From Radicibacter daui (lineage in GTDB: Bacteria > Pseudomonadota > Alphaproteobacteria > Radicibacterales > Radicibacteraceae), in NCBI GenBank assembly GCA_030657355.1, contig CP131056.1, positions 2,810,501-2,874,500 of the forward strand: 64,000 nucleotides of DNA, given 5' to 3'. The translations under genes and the position numbers were made by a program. Shown in pieces: positions 35,066 to 45,149 of the stretch (within the stretch, counting starts at the first letter, position 1; every line of letters begins with the position of its first letter). The notes below the pieces were generated by a model. The model ran no database searches and was not told the origin of the DNA. It worked only from the letters and a program-made list of their open reading frames with translations.

Positions 35066-37926
35066 GCCCGTGCCGGTTCACCGGTGGCGCGCTGCAGGCC
35101 GGCCGGGGCGATGAAAGGCGTAAGCGCCGCAAACACCACCTCGATATCGGTCGAGCCGCGCTCGACCGCCAGCGCAATGCGCGAGACGAGCGCCTGCCGC
35201 TCCTCCGCCATCACCCGCGCCGAGGCCGTGACGATGATGGGCATCAGCGAAAACCGGTCATCCGCCCGCACTGCCTCGATAAAGGTAATGCCGTCGGTCT
35301 CCTCATGGCCGATATCGACCACGCAAAGATCGTACAGGTCACTGCCCATCAGGAGGTCGGCGGCATCGCGCGCATCGACGGCGGTACGGGCAACCCAGCC
35401 GAGCCCGGCCAGCAACGTGCCAAGGCTCTGCTGCTCTGCCGGGGTGGACTGCACAAGCAGCACATTGCCCTGCGGCCGGTCGAGCCCGCGCACCAGCGCG
35501 GCAAGCCGCTCCCGATCCGCCGCCGTTTCGGTGAGCGCCGCGGCACCGAAGGCAATGCCCTGCCCGCCCTCACGCTGGACGCCATAGAAAAGAAAAGGTG
35601 TACGCGTCTGCCCGCCGCCTTCCGCCATGATGGCGGACATCAGCGACCACGGGTCCATGCGCTGCACCATCGCCGAGACAAAAACGGCGGCAAAGACGTG
35701 CGAGCGCAGATGGTCGAGCGCCGTCAACCCGTCCGCCACCCGGTCGGCTGTCAGCCCCAGGCGCCCGGCGAGGGCATCGAGGCGTTCGCCCAGTTCCGGC
35801 TCCGGTTCGGCAAACAGGATCTGCGCTTCGCGCTCCTGCCCGGCACGGCGGGTCGGCGGCGGCAAGGGCAAGGTCTCTGACGCGCCTTCCGCTGCCGCCT
35901 CGCCGGCGAACTCTTCCATCTCCACCGGCAGCATGAGGCTAAAGGTGGAGCCCTCACCAAACACACTGGCAACGCTCACATCGCCGCCCATCATGCGGGC
36001 AAAGCGCCGGCTGATGGAAAGACCAAGCCCTGTGCCGCCGAAACGGCGGGCAATGTCGGGTTCGGCCTGGCTGAAATCGCGGAACAGTTTCTCGAGATTC
36101 TCCGGCTTGATCCCGATGCCGGTATCCTGCACCTCGAAGACGATCATACGCTCGCCCTCGCGCCGGATATCGAGCGTGACGGTGCCCTTTTCAGTGAACT
36201 TGCAGGCGTTGGCGAGCAGGTTCATCAGCGTCTGGCCGAAGCGCACCGGGTCGGTGACGATGGTTCCGGGGTCGCCGCCCGTTGCCCGCATCAGAAGCTG
36301 GTTGCCGTTGCGCTGGGCCAGCGGGCGCACAGTCTCGACAATATCCCGGCAGGCCCGCATCACCGGCATCGTCTCTGGATAAAGCTCGATCTTGCCGGCT
36401 TCGATCTTGGAGAGGTCGAGCACGTCATTGATGAGGGCGAGCAGGTGCCGGCCGGCGGTTACCACACGGCTGAGGCTGTCCTCGGCATCCGGCACCTCAT
36501 GGTCCTGCAGTTCCTCGATCAGCATCTCGGAAAGGCCGATGATGGCGTTGAGCGGCGTGCGCAGCTCATGGCTCATGCTGGCAAGGAACTGGGATTTGGC
36601 AAGGTTGGCGGTTTCCGCCTGCCGGCGCGCATGGCTGAGCGCGTTGACGAGATCGCGCAGCTCGCGCGCCCGCACGCCCAGCTCCTCGTTGCGCATGTCG
36701 AGTTCGGCGGCATTGCGGCGGAAAATTTCCACCGTGCGCGCCATTTCGCCGATTTCGTCGCGGGCACCGAGATTGGGCACATGGGCGCTGTGATGGCCCC
36801 GGCTGATGGCGAGCATCACCCGGCGCAGCCGGTCAAGGCGCTGGATAACCACGCGGCCGACATATTGCCAGCCGACCAGCACGGAAATGAGCGCCGACAG
36901 GCCGCCTGAAAGCAGCATGGCGATATTCATGGCCGAGAGCGACCCGCGGGTCTGCGCCTGCAGCATCTCGACGCTCTGGCGGGTGCGGTCCACCAGATCG
37001 CGCGCAAGGCCTGAAAGCTGCTCGGCAATGCCTTCGCTGCTCTGCGTCAGCGCCGTCAACAGCGCCTGCTCGGTAAAGAGACGCTCCTGAATCGCCATGA
37101 AGCCGTCGTCGCTCTCCCGCCCCAGCACCTGTCGCAGCCGCACCAGACCGGCCGCGATCTCCTTGCCGGTATTGAGCGGGGCAGCCTGGGCGCGGGTAAT
37201 GAGCCCGTCGATCTCCAGTTCGGCCTGGTCCCACTGGCTGCGCAGCACATCGGAGCTGCCGGCCTGCGACTGGCTGATGACGCGGTTGGCAATCCCTTCC
37301 GCCGAGCGGCCCACTTCGGTGATGTCCGCCATGGAGCGGCGCAGGGCATGCTCGCCCACCGTCTCCCACGGTACCGCCGGATCGGCGGCATCATGCATCC
37401 AGCCATTGATCAGCATGTTGATCTGGTCGACCTGCGCATGGACACGCGCCTCGGCGGCATCGGCGCGGGACCGGGTGGCATCCACCTCACGCGCCGCTTC
37501 GGCCAGACGCCCCATCACCTCGATCAGGCCATTGGCCCGGTCGGCGATAACCCGCAGCACGGGCGTAAGGCCGCTGAGCCCCTCCAGCCGGTGAACGCTG
37601 TTGCCGACCTCGCGCACCAGCGCTTCCACGGAGGCAATATCGCGGGCGCGCGCTTCCAGCGTGCGGCCGCCAAGTATCTTGGAAACGCGGGAGGCCAGAA
37701 CCTCGGTCGTGCGGTCGAGGTCGAGCGCAACGGCGACACTGTCGAAGCGGGTGGTGGCAACGTCCTCGAACACCCCGGTCAGCCGGTTGCTCCACACCAC
37801 CGAGACGGCGGCCGGCACCAGCGCCAGCAAGGCCACGATGAGAAAGGAAGTCTGCAGGATGCGGCTGACCCGCATCGCTCCCAGGCGACGCCTGACCGTC
37901 ACTGGCTCCTTGTCCCTGGAACTCAC
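35047..37926 (-). CDS. Membrane hybrid histidine kinase with degenerate receiver domains
   Basis: A 959-residue sensor kinase. There is a membrane helix near residues 25-45, a long helical periplasmic region, a second membrane helix near 335, HAMP ([15 protein letters not shown]), then a HisKA domain with the phospho-His in [16 protein letters not shown] (about residue 455). The ATPase domain follows ([26 protein letters not shown]). Two receiver-like domains end the protein. The first lacks the phospho-acceptor Asp (FAAVFVSAM); the second keeps one in [13 protein letters not shown]. The start may also be at 37875. Ligand and partner are unknown; it overlaps the NUDIX gene end. Confidence 0.85.
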   Translation of the reverse strand: MSSRDKEPVTVRRRLGAMRVSRILQTSFLIVALLALVPAAVSVVWSNRLTGVFEDVATTRFDSVAVALDLDRTTEVLASRVSKILGGRTLEARARDIASVEALVREVGNSVHRLEGLSGLTPVLRVIADRANGLIEVMGRLAEAAREVDATRSRADAAEARVHAQVDQINMLINGWMHDAADPAVPWETVGEHALRRSMADITEVGRSAEGIANRVISQSQAGSSDVLRSQWDQAELEIDGLITRAQAAPLNTGKEIAAGLVRLRQVLGRESDDGFMAIQERLFTEQALLTALTQSSEGIAEQLSGLARDLVDRTRQSVEMLQAQTRGSLSAMNIAMLLSGGLSALISVLVGWQYVGRVVIQRLDRLRRVMLAISRGHHSAHVPNLGARDEIGEMARTVEIFRRNAAELDMRNEELGVRARELRDLVNALSHARRQAETANLAKSQFLASMSHELRTPLNAIIGLSEMLIEELQDHEVPDAEDSLSRVVTAGRHLLALINDVLDLSKIEAGKIELYPETMPVMRACRDIVETVRPLAQRNGNQLLMRATGGDPGTIVTDPVRFGQTLMNLLANACKFTEKGTVTLDIRREGERMIVFEVQDTGIGIKPENLEKLFRDFSQAEPDIARRFGGTGLGLSISRRFARMMGGDVSVASVFGEGSTFSLMLPVEMEEFAGEAAAEGASETLPLPPPTRRAGQEREAQILFAEPEPELGERLDALAGRLGLTADRVADGLTALDHLRSHVFAAVFVSAMVQRMDPWSLMSAIMAEGGGQTRTPFLFYGVQREGGQGIAFGAAALTETAADRERLAALVRGLDRPQGNVLLVQSTPAEQQSLGTLLAGLGWVARTAVDARDAADLLMGSDLYDLCVVDIGHEETDGITFIEAVRADDRFSLMPIIVTASARVMAEERQALVSRIALAVERGSTDIEVVFAALTPFIAPAGLQRATGEPARAYSAAS

Positions 37927-38080
37927 CGCCGCTCGCCCTTACCCCACCGGTCCTGCAACGCTGCCTTACTCTCCGCGTCCACAGCCAGCCCCGTCAACCA
38001 AGCAAATGCATCGGTCGATCTATATCCGCAGCCGGAAGTAACGCCCTCTACAACACAGCACACTTCAGGGCACGCTTTAT

Positions 38081-39352
38081 TCAGGCAGCGCTGAAGTTAA
38101 GCGCAAAGTTAAGCCACACGCGTGCGGCCACATCTGCGTCTTCTGCCGTGATCGATTCGGCCGGGTTGTGGCTGATGCCGCGGTTACAGCGCACGAAGAG
38201 CATGCCCACCTGGGTAAGGTCGGCCATCGCCATCGTATCGTGGCCGGCACCGCTATAAAGGTGCAACGGCTCAACGCCGACAGAGCGCACGGCAGCTTCC
38301 ACCTGCCCGATCATGGAAGCCGAACACGGGGTTGCCGGCATCTCATAGATAAGGGTGTGATTGAGCGTAACCCCGCGCTTTTCGGCAATCGCCTCCAGCT
38401 CGGCCAGCAGCTCCGCCCGGAGGGCCTTGCGGCGGGTATCTTCCGGCCCGCGCAGATCGATGGTGAAGCGCACTTCGCCGGGGATCACGTTGATGGCGCC
38501 CGGCAGGGTCTCCAGCCGGCCAACGGTGCCGACCATACCGGGATGGGCGCTCACCACCCGCTCGACCGCCAGCACCATCTCGGCTGCCGCCGCCAGCGCG
38601 TCGTGGCGCTGCTTCATCGGCACGGTGCCGGCATGGCCAGCCATGCCAAGGACGGTGAGGTTGAGGCGATCGGCGCCGGCAATGGCGGTTACCACGCCTA
38701 CCGGCAGGTTTTTCGCCTCCAGCACCGGCCCCTGCTCGATATGCACTTCAAAGAAACCGAGCGCATCGTGCTTCTGGCGCCGGATCTGCGGGATATTGTC
38801 GGGGTTGCAGCCGAAATCGGTGAGCGCCTCGCGCAGGGAGATGCCGTTTTCGTCCATCTCCTCCAGCACCTTCATATCGAAGGTGCCGGCGATGGCCTGG
38901 CTGGCGAAGAGACTGGTGGAATAGCGCACGCCCTCTTCATCGGCAAAAATCAGGATTTCGATGGCGAAGGGCAGCCGCACGCCGGCCCTGTTGAGCGCCC
39001 CGACGGCACTGATCGGCACCAGAAAGCCCAGCATGCCGTCATAGCGCCCGCCCTGGCGCACCGTATCCTGATGCGAGCCCGTCATCAGGGCCGGCTGGCC
39101 CGGCTTCTCCCCTTCATAACGGCCGACGAGATTGCCGACATCGTCGATACGGGTGGTCATGCCGGCGGCTTCCATCCAGCCACGGATGAATTCGTAGGCC
39201 AGTGCCTGTTCGGGCGAGCAGACGAGGCGGGTAACACCCGGACCGCCTTCGCTCGCCTCGGCCAGCTTGTCGGCACGGGCCATGATCTCGGCGCCCAGCG
39301 CACCGGCGGGCGGCAGGGAAAAGGCGGAAAGAGCGGTATCCGGCATGATCAT
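38081..39352 (-). CDS. M20-family amidohydrolase, allantoate amidohydrolase/N-carbamoyl-amino-acid hydrolase type
   Basis: About 423 residues from the ATG at 39352; 39346 or 39424 are alternatives. The dinuclear metal ligands of the AllC/HyuC group are visible: TGSHQDTVRQGGRYDG, ADEEGVRY, FEVHIEQGP, and a late SHNPAE. The IEQGP and GRYDG signatures distinguish this group from M20 peptidases. Members hydrolyse allantoate, ureidoglycolate or N-carbamoyl amino acids. With uraD and xanthine dehydrogenase nearby, allantoate is the attractive substrate, but sequence alone does not settle it. The gene stands alone on the minus strand, divergent from guaC. Confidence 0.83.
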   Translation of the reverse strand: MIMPDTALSAFSLPPAGALGAEIMARADKLAEASEGGPGVTRLVCSPEQALAYEFIRGWMEAAGMTTRIDDVGNLVGRYEGEKPGQPALMTGSHQDTVRQGGRYDGMLGFLVPISAVGALNRAGVRLPFAIEILIFADEEGVRYSTSLFASQAIAGTFDMKVLEEMDENGISLREALTDFGCNPDNIPQIRRQKHDALGFFEVHIEQGPVLEAKNLPVGVVTAIAGADRLNLTVLGMAGHAGTVPMKQRHDALAAAAEMVLAVERVVSAHPGMVGTVGRLETLPGAINVIPGEVRFTIDLRGPEDTRRKALRAELLAELEAIAEKRGVTLNHTLIYEMPATPCSASMIGQVEAAVRSVGVEPLHLYSGAGHDTMAMADLTQVGMLFVRCNRGISHNPAESITAEDADVAARVWLNFALNFSAA

Positions 39353-39648
39353 GAAGGTCCGATTGCTGGCAATGCTTGCCGCTTCAATAGCATAAAGGGC
39401 CGTGTGGACGGGAACGTTTCGCATTTCCGCATCCCGGCAGGCGGAAAATTACCCGCAGTACCGGGTCTCAATGCCGCATTATGTCATTTCCGCGCTTGCA
39501 GCCGGACGTCAGTGCGACTAGATGCACTCGTCAAGGATTTGGTGCCGCGCCCTTCCCGTGCCCCCAGGATGCCATCAGGGCGCCGCCTCCCCCTTCGACC
39601 TTGATCGCCCCTTTGTTAAGGCCCCGCCCGCGGGACCACGGAGTAACC

Positions 39649-40710
39649 ATGCGTATTGAGGAAGATCTCAAGCTCGACTTTTCCGACGTTCTCATCCGCC
39701 CGAAGCGCTCGACCCTCAAGAGCCGCTCTGAAGTGGATGTTGCCCGCAGCTTCAAGGCCCGCCACAGCGGCAAGACGCTGACCAGCGTGCCGGTGATGGC
39801 CGCCAACATGGACACCATCGGCACAATCGAGATGGCGCGGGCGCTGGCGGCGCACGGTTGCAACACGGTGCTGCACAAGTTCTACAGCGTCGAGCAGCTG
39901 ACACAGTTCTTCTCCGGGGCCGACGAGGCGCTGCGCTCGCATGTCTGGCTCTCCTACGGCGCGACCTCCCGCGACGTGGAGAAGCACGCCGCCTTTGAAG
40001 AGGCGATGAAGAAGGCCGGCGCCGGCAACAACATGCCCGACCGCATCTGCCTCGATGTCGCCAACGGCTATCAGGAAGCCTTCGTCCATTTCGTCGCCGA
40101 GTTCCGCCAGCGCTGGCCGGAAAGCGTGATCATGGCCGGCAATGTGGTGACCGGCGACCTCGTCGAGCAACTCATCCTCACCGGCACCGATATCGTGAAG
40201 GTCGGCATCGGCCCCGGCAGCGTGTGCACCACCCGCAAGATGACCGGTGTCGGTTACCCGCAGCTGTCCGCCGTTATCGAATGTGCGGACGCAGCGCACG
40301 GCCTCGGTGGCCTTATCTGCTCGGACGGCGGCTGCCAGGTGCCGGGCGATGTGGCCAAGGCCTTCGGTGCCGGCGCGGATTATGTGATGCTGGGCGGCAT
40401 GTTCGCCGGCCATGACGAGTGCACCGGCGAGATCATCGACGGGAATCCGAAGCGCATGAAATTCTATGGCATGAGTTCGGACACCGCGATGGACAAGTGG
40501 CATGGCGGCGTTGCCGAATACCGCGCCTCCGAAGGCAAGACGGTGGAAGTGCCGTATCGCGGCCCGGTGGATGCCACCATCCGCGAGATTCTGGGTGGCG
40601 TGCGTTCCTCCATGACCTATATCGGTGCACGGACGCTGAAGGAGATGTCCAAGCGCACGACCTTCGTCCGGGTCGGCCGGCAGCTCAACAACGTCTTCGG
40701 CGCCTCCTGA
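39649..40710 (+). CDS. guaC: GMP reductase
   Basis: A 353-residue TIM-barrel enzyme of the IMPDH/GMPR family without CBS domains. It reduces GMP to IMP with NADPH and release of ammonia. The start at 39649 has CGGAG eight bases upstream. Motifs are [13 protein letters not shown] at the start, [13 protein letters not shown], and the catalytic-Cys loop [16 protein letters not shown] with Cys193. The late [18 protein letters not shown] is typical of the GuaC1 class rather than IMPDH. It channels guanine nucleotides back to IMP, which fits the neighbouring purine breakdown genes. Confidence 0.94.
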   Translation: MRIEEDLKLDFSDVLIRPKRSTLKSRSEVDVARSFKARHSGKTLTSVPVMAANMDTIGTIEMARALAAHGCNTVLHKFYSVEQLTQFFSGADEALRSHVWLSYGATSRDVEKHAAFEEAMKKAGAGNNMPDRICLDVANGYQEAFVHFVAEFRQRWPESVIMAGNVVTGDLVEQLILTGTDIVKVGIGPGSVCTTRKMTGVGYPQLSAVIECADAAHGLGGLICSDGGCQVPGDVAKAFGAGADYVMLGGMFAGHDECTGEIIDGNPKRMKFYGMSSDTAMDKWHGGVAEYRASEGKTVEVPYRGPVDATIREILGGVRSSMTYIGARTLKEMSKRTTFVRVGRQLNNVFGAS

Positions 40711-40718
40711 CGGCAGGA

Positions 40719-40747
40719 CCGGCAAGCCCCTTGCGGGGCCTTGCCGG
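40719..40747 (+). terminator. Hairpin after guaC, possible terminator without a T run
   Basis: CCGGCAAGCCCC (40719-40730) pairs with GGGGCCTTGCCGG (40735-40747) with one bulged base. It lacks a T tract, so termination here is uncertain. Confidence 0.4.
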
Positions 40748-40930
40748 GCGTCACAAGGAAAGCGGCGAAAAGCAAAGAAAAGAGAAAAAGAAAAGAATTC
40801 GAAACCACATCCCATTGCCGCCCGCGCCGGGCGGCAGTAGGATGCGCGCCGACCGCCGGCGGCCGGTCGAAACGGATGGCCGCCGCACCCTGCTTTTTCA
40901 TGCTGATCACGGATCGACAAGGAGCAACCC

Positions 40931-42019
40931 ATGACCGCCGCCACCACTTCGGCTCCCCGCCTGCCCGCAGGCGTGGTGACTGGCGAGGCCTACAAGACCC
41001 TCGTTGCGGCCTGCAAGGCCGGGGGCTACGCCCTGCCCGCCGTCAACGTCACCAGCACGTCGACCCTGAACGCCGTTCTGGAAGCTGCGGCCCGCAACAA
41101 GTCCGATGTGATCGTCCAGCTCTCCAACGGCGGTGCCCAGTTCTTCGCCGGCATGGGCCTTGCCGATGCGCTGCGCGCCCGCATCATCGGTGCGGTTTCC
41201 GCTGCCCGCCACGCCCAGATGGTGGCCAAGGAATATGGCATCTGCGTCGTGATGCACACCGACCACGCCAACAAGAAGCTGATCCCGTGGGTTGAGGGCA
41301 TGGTTGCCGCTTCCGAGGCCGAAGTGGCCGCCGGCCGCGCCCCCCTCTTCTCCTCCCACATGCTCGACCTTTCGGAAGAGACGCTGGAAGACAATCTCGC
41401 CCTCAGCGCCAGCATGCTGAAGCGCATGGCCAAGATGGACATGGCGCTTGAGATCGAGCTCGGCGTCACCGGCGGCGAGGAAGACGGCATCGGCCACGAC
41501 ATTGACGATGCCGCCGAGAACCCGCACCTCTACACCCAGCCGGAAGACGTGCTGCAGGCCTATGACCTGCTCTCCCCGCTCGGCGAGTTCACCGTGGCCG
41601 CCAGCTTCGGCAACGTGCATGGCGTCTACAAGCCGGGCAACGTCAAGCTGCGCCCGGAGATCCTCAAGAACAGCCAGTCGCTGGTCGCCGAGCGTCACAA
41701 ACTTGGCCACAATCCGCTGAACCTCGTGTTCCACGGCGGTTCGGGCTCCGAGAAGGAAAAGATCGCCGAGGCGCTGACCTACGGCGTGTTCAAGATGAAC
41801 ATCGATACCGACACGCAGTTCGCCTATTCCAAGCCGGTCGGCGACTATGTGAAGGCCCATACCCGCGCCTTCGAAACCCAGATCGAAGACGACGGCACCC
41901 CCTACAAGAAGTACTACGACCCGCGTAAGTGGGTGCGCGCTGCCGAGCAGGGCATGATCGAGCGCCTTGATGAGGCCTTCAAGGATCTGGGCTCCGTCGG
42001 CAAGTCGCTGGCCCTCTGA
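40931..42019 (+). CDS. fba: Fructose-bisphosphate aldolase, class II (class IIA, FbaA type)
   Basis: A 362-residue metal-dependent aldolase of glycolysis and gluconeogenesis. It has the zinc-ligand motif VVMHTDHANKKLIPW near residue 110, IELGVTGGEEDG, the NVHGVYKPGNV segment, VFHGGSGSEKEKI and the MNIDTDTQFAY phosphate site. The length and insertions match the class IIA FbaA form rather than the shorter IIB. It has its own 220-base upstream region and a strong terminator, so it is a single-gene unit. No odd features. Confidence 0.95.
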   Translation: MTAATTSAPRLPAGVVTGEAYKTLVAACKAGGYALPAVNVTSTSTLNAVLEAAARNKSDVIVQLSNGGAQFFAGMGLADALRARIIGAVSAARHAQMVAKEYGICVVMHTDHANKKLIPWVEGMVAASEAEVAAGRAPLFSSHMLDLSEETLEDNLALSASMLKRMAKMDMALEIELGVTGGEEDGIGHDIDDAAENPHLYTQPEDVLQAYDLLSPLGEFTVAASFGNVHGVYKPGNVKLRPEILKNSQSLVAERHKLGHNPLNLVFHGGSGSEKEKIAEALTYGVFKMNIDTDTQFAYSKPVGDYVKAHTRAFETQIEDDGTPYKKYYDPRKWVRAAEQGMIERLDEAFKDLGSVGKSLAL

Positions 42020-42068
42020 TCCGGTTATCCGGATCCCGGGCGACTAGCCGCCCGGCGTGAAAGTCAAG

Positions 42069-42106
42069 AAAACGCTCCCCGGCCAACCGGGGAGCGTTTT
42101 CTTTTG
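42069..42106 (+). terminator. Rho-independent terminator of the aldolase gene
   Basis: A perfect 15-bp stem (42069-42083 with 42088-42102; arm GAAAACGCTCCCCGG) and a four-base loop, followed by TTTT. Confidence 0.9.
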
Positions 42107-42124
42107 ATCTATCCTGACCCCGGC

Positions 42125-42141
42125 TTGCCATCGGATGGCAA
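42125..42141. repeat. Short inverted repeat in the aldolase-patatin gap
   Basis: TTGCCAT-CGG-ATGGCAA, a perfect 7-bp palindrome in the 376-base gap between the aldolase and the first Glu-type patatin. It may be an operator; nothing else supports that. Confidence 0.35.
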
Positions 42142-42252
42142 CAGAAGCGCGGTATGCTGGAGCGGATCGGACAAGAAAGCCCGATGGTTCCATGGCTGGA
42201 TGATTAGGCGATAAATATTGAGCAAAAATCTATTAAACAACCATATGTTGAC

Positions 42253-42269
42253 CTGAGATAAACTCTCAG
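42253..42269. promoter_or_regulatory. Inverted repeat upstream of the first Glu-type patatin gene
   Basis: CTGAGA-TAAAC-TCTCAG is a perfect 6-bp palindrome directly after TTGACC (42248-42253), about 130 bases before the patatin start. It could be a binding site at a promoter. The rest of the gap holds no gene that I can see. Confidence 0.35.
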
Positions 42270-42395
42270 CAACCCTTTATGCAATAGCCCCGGCGACAAC
42301 CGGCAAGCTCTTGAAAAGAAAAGGCCTTCCAGTTTCGAGAAAGGCCGGTTCCTGGGAAGGTCAAGCGCCCGCCTTGAAGAAAGTGTCAGGCGGCC

Positions 42396-43523
42396 ATGAT
42401 CAAGAGAGCAATCATTCTGGGTGGCGGCGGGCCGGCAGTCGGTCTGGCGCTGGGTGCGCTGCGCAAGCTGGAAGCGGCATCGCTGGAGTTCGATGTCATC
42501 ACCGGGGCCAGCGTCGGCTCCTGGCTCGGCGCCGTCTGGGCGCTGGCGCCGGAAGGCGAGCGTTTTGCGGCGGCACATGACTTTTTTCGCCGGGTGTTCC
42601 GCCCCGCCGAACATTATGATCGCTTCCCGGTTCCGCCGATGTTCGTGCCGGACTGGGGCGCACTGGCCAAGGGCATGATGAGCCATGCCACTGATCCCGA
42701 CAGTTACCGCAACCTCGTCGTGCCGGGCATGATGCATGAGGCTGCCGGCGCCATGAGCCGCTTTGCCGGCAATCCAAGCGAATGGACCTACGACCAGGCC
42801 TGCAACATCGCCTTCAACCATATGATCGCGCCCAATCCGCTGGTGCGCTTCTGGACAAGCGCGATGTACCGGGCACCGATCACCGGCCTGTCACGCATGC
42901 ATATGGATGAGAGCGACAGCGTGACCGCGCTGGATTTGGCGCGGCTTTATGACGAGGGCATGCCGGCGCTCTATCACAGCGCCTTCAACCTCAAGACCAA
43001 CCAGCTGGAGATGTTCTCCAACCACCCGCACGAAGGATATCGCCCCATCACGGCGGAGAGCCTCGCGGCCAATTCGGCCCTGCCCTTTATCGAGGCCCCG
43101 GTGCTGATTGACGATACGCCCTTCGCCGAAGGCGCGCTTGTCCATGCCCTTACCATCACCGACCTCATTAAAAACCATCCCGATCTTGACGAGATCTGGG
43201 TGTGCCGCCTGCTCGATCACCGGCAGCTGAAGCCGCCGGAAACACTGCTGGACGCGCTTACCAACCTGATCATGACCTTTGCCGCCTCGCTCAGCGCCTC
43301 GGATGTGGAAGTGCTGCGGCAGACCCTGGCAAACCATCCCCGCCCGTGCCGGCTGATCGAAATCCCGGTCTCGACGGGAATCGATTACCACTGGACGCTC
43401 GCCAATCTCGAAAACGGGATCGCCGAGGGCGAGATCGCGGCGACACAGGCGCTGGAAAACTATTTCTTTCCACCGCCCCCGTCAGCGTCGCGAGGGCTTG
43501 GCCGCTTGCTGCGGCGCAACTGA
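42396..43523 (+). CDS. Patatin-like protein with Glu in place of the catalytic Asp, paralogue 1
   Basis: A 375-residue patatin-fold protein. The oxyanion loop [14 protein letters not shown] and nucleophile Ser39 in GASVGSW are intact. The second catalytic residue, normally Asp in D-G-G/A, is Glu245 in PFAEGALVH. The middle region (FFRRVFRP, PNPLVRFWTSAMYRAPITGLSR) is shared with the next patatin gene and absent from the RssA-like one at 9540. Function may be lipid or polyester hydrolysis with altered activity, or a non-catalytic role. It lies after the aldolase terminator with palindromes in its upstream region; no operon partner is evident. Confidence 0.82.
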   Translation: MIKRAIILGGGGPAVGLALGALRKLEAASLEFDVITGASVGSWLGAVWALAPEGERFAAAHDFFRRVFRPAEHYDRFPVPPMFVPDWGALAKGMMSHATDPDSYRNLVVPGMMHEAAGAMSRFAGNPSEWTYDQACNIAFNHMIAPNPLVRFWTSAMYRAPITGLSRMHMDESDSVTALDLARLYDEGMPALYHSAFNLKTNQLEMFSNHPHEGYRPITAESLAANSALPFIEAPVLIDDTPFAEGALVHALTITDLIKNHPDLDEIWVCRLLDHRQLKPPETLLDALTNLIMTFAASLSASDVEVLRQTLANHPRPCRLIEIPVSTGIDYHWTLANLENGIAEGEIAATQALENYFFPPPPSASRGLGRLLRRN

Positions 43524-43848
43524 GACGTGCCGGGCGACCACCCGCATTACGAGAGGCCGCCCGGTCATTCGAATAAAACTGTAGCGCTATTTTTACTCAA
43601 AATAGAATTTTGAATACATGCACTGAAGAAGAAAAATGAATCGACGGCTTACCATTTAGATTTATATCAAATTGAAGCATTTCACATTTTTTAAAACGCT
43701 CCAGAAAACAGCAATGTCCGATTAGCATATTAAATTATGCCTATTGACAACTTTTCGTAGTGAGTCGCTAGATAATTGTGCGTTGCAGCGTAAAGGGCTG
43801 AAGCCCCGGTGGGCGGCGGCCCTGACCCAGCACAGGGAGATGCACCGG
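43524..43848. other. AT-rich gene-free gap between the paired patatin genes
   Basis: About 320 bases, most of them much richer in A and T than the surroundings. Several short A/T runs are present and no convincing gene. TTGACA at 43744 and TAGATA at 43769 form a possible plus-strand promoter with a long 19-base spacer, about 75 bases before the second patatin start. Confidence 0.6.
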
Positions 43849-45087
43849 ATGAAGAGAGCGATCGCACTGGCCGGCGGCGGACCGGCTGTCGGCCTCAGCC
43901 TCGGCGCCCTCAAGCGGCTGCATGAGGAAGAAGATATCCACTTCGATATCTATACCGGCTCCAGCATCGGTTCCTGGCTCGGCATCCTGTGGAACACGGC
44001 CGACCCGGGCCGCGAGTTCGAAACGGCGCGTGATTTCTTCCGCACCGTTTTCCGCCCCGATGCCGATTACGCAAAATTCCCCATCGCCACGATTTTCGCG
44101 CCGGATTGGCAGGCCAACACACTGGCCTTCCTCAATTACGTGACCGATCCGGCAAGCTATAGCGGCCTTGTGGTGCCGGAGATGATCCGGACGGCCGGCG
44201 AAGCGCTGTTTTCCTTTGCAACCGATCCGAGCCAGTGGACGCAGGGCAATCTCAATGCCCTGATCCTCAATGCGTTCATGGCACCCAATCCTGTCATCCG
44301 CTTCTGGACCAGCGCGATCTACCTGTCGCCGGTGCTCGGGCTTTCCCGCGTCTATTATCCGAACTCGCCGGTGCTGGCGCGCATCCCCTTCGACCGTCTT
44401 TATGAAGCGGACCGGCCGACGCTCTATCACAACGCCTATAACCTGACCCGGCGGGAGGCGACCTTGTTCTCCAACCGGCCGGAGGGCGCGATCCGCCGCA
44501 TCGAGCCGCGCAGCCTGGTGGCCAACTCCGCCCTGCCCTATATCGAAGACCCGGTCGAGATCGACGGCATGCAGTTCGCCGAAGGGGCGGTGATCGACAC
44601 CGTCAACTTCGCCGACATTCTCCAGCGCCACCCGGATATCGAGGAAGTGTGGGTCAGCCGCCTGCTGGATGTCAGCCAGGCGCGCCCGCCGAAAAACCTG
44701 CTGGATGCGCTCAACAACCTCGTCATGCTGTTTGCCGCCACGGTAAGCGAAGACGACATCAAGCTCTTCAAGTTCCACATCAAGGAAGAGCAGCGGCCGG
44801 TCCGTGTCATCGAAATCCCGGTATCGATGGACATCGATTATGACTGGACCTGGAGCAATCTCGATCATGGCATTGCCGCCGGTTACGAGGCAGCGAGCGG
44901 TGTGATCGCCCGTTACCGCAGCGAAAGCGGCCATATCGAAGCCAAGCTCGACGGCGCTCCGCTGCCGGATGCGCTTGCCCGTGCCGCGGAAGCGACACCG
45001 GGTACAACCGTCGCAGCGCTCCCGGCACCACGGACACGTCCTCCCTCTACCGGCAGAAGCCGCAAACCGGCTGCCCGCTCGGCCTGA
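43849..45087 (+). CDS. Patatin-like protein with Glu in place of the catalytic Asp, paralogue 2
   Basis: About 412 residues from the ATG at 43849, with AGGGAG nine bases upstream. It aligns closely with the previous gene along its length: [16 protein letters not shown], Ser39 in [37 protein letters not shown], and Glu245 in FAEGAVIDT at the same position as in paralogue 1. An extra C-terminal tail of about 60 residues, rich in Pro, Arg and Ala, is probably disordered. It lies 62 bases upstream of a chemoreceptor gene on the same strand. Same functional uncertainty as its neighbour. Confidence 0.82.
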   Translation: MKRAIALAGGGPAVGLSLGALKRLHEEEDIHFDIYTGSSIGSWLGILWNTADPGREFETARDFFRTVFRPDADYAKFPIATIFAPDWQANTLAFLNYVTDPASYSGLVVPEMIRTAGEALFSFATDPSQWTQGNLNALILNAFMAPNPVIRFWTSAIYLSPVLGLSRVYYPNSPVLARIPFDRLYEADRPTLYHNAYNLTRREATLFSNRPEGAIRRIEPRSLVANSALPYIEDPVEIDGMQFAEGAVIDTVNFADILQRHPDIEEVWVSRLLDVSQARPPKNLLDALNNLVMLFAATVSEDDIKLFKFHIKEEQRPVRVIEIPVSMDIDYDWTWSNLDHGIAAGYEAASGVIARYRSESGHIEAKLDGAPLPDALARAAEATPGTTVAALPAPRTRPPSTGRSRKPAARSA

Positions 45088-45149
45088 GTAGGGGCCGGAC
45101 AGGCCAAACCTTCCATCTCTTTCGGATTAGTTGTTCAGGAATTCATACG

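Noticed and set aside
40741-40930. Small gene in the guaC-aldolase gap
   Set aside because: Open frames there lack a ribosome site and plausible composition; I see only a hairpin and a leader.
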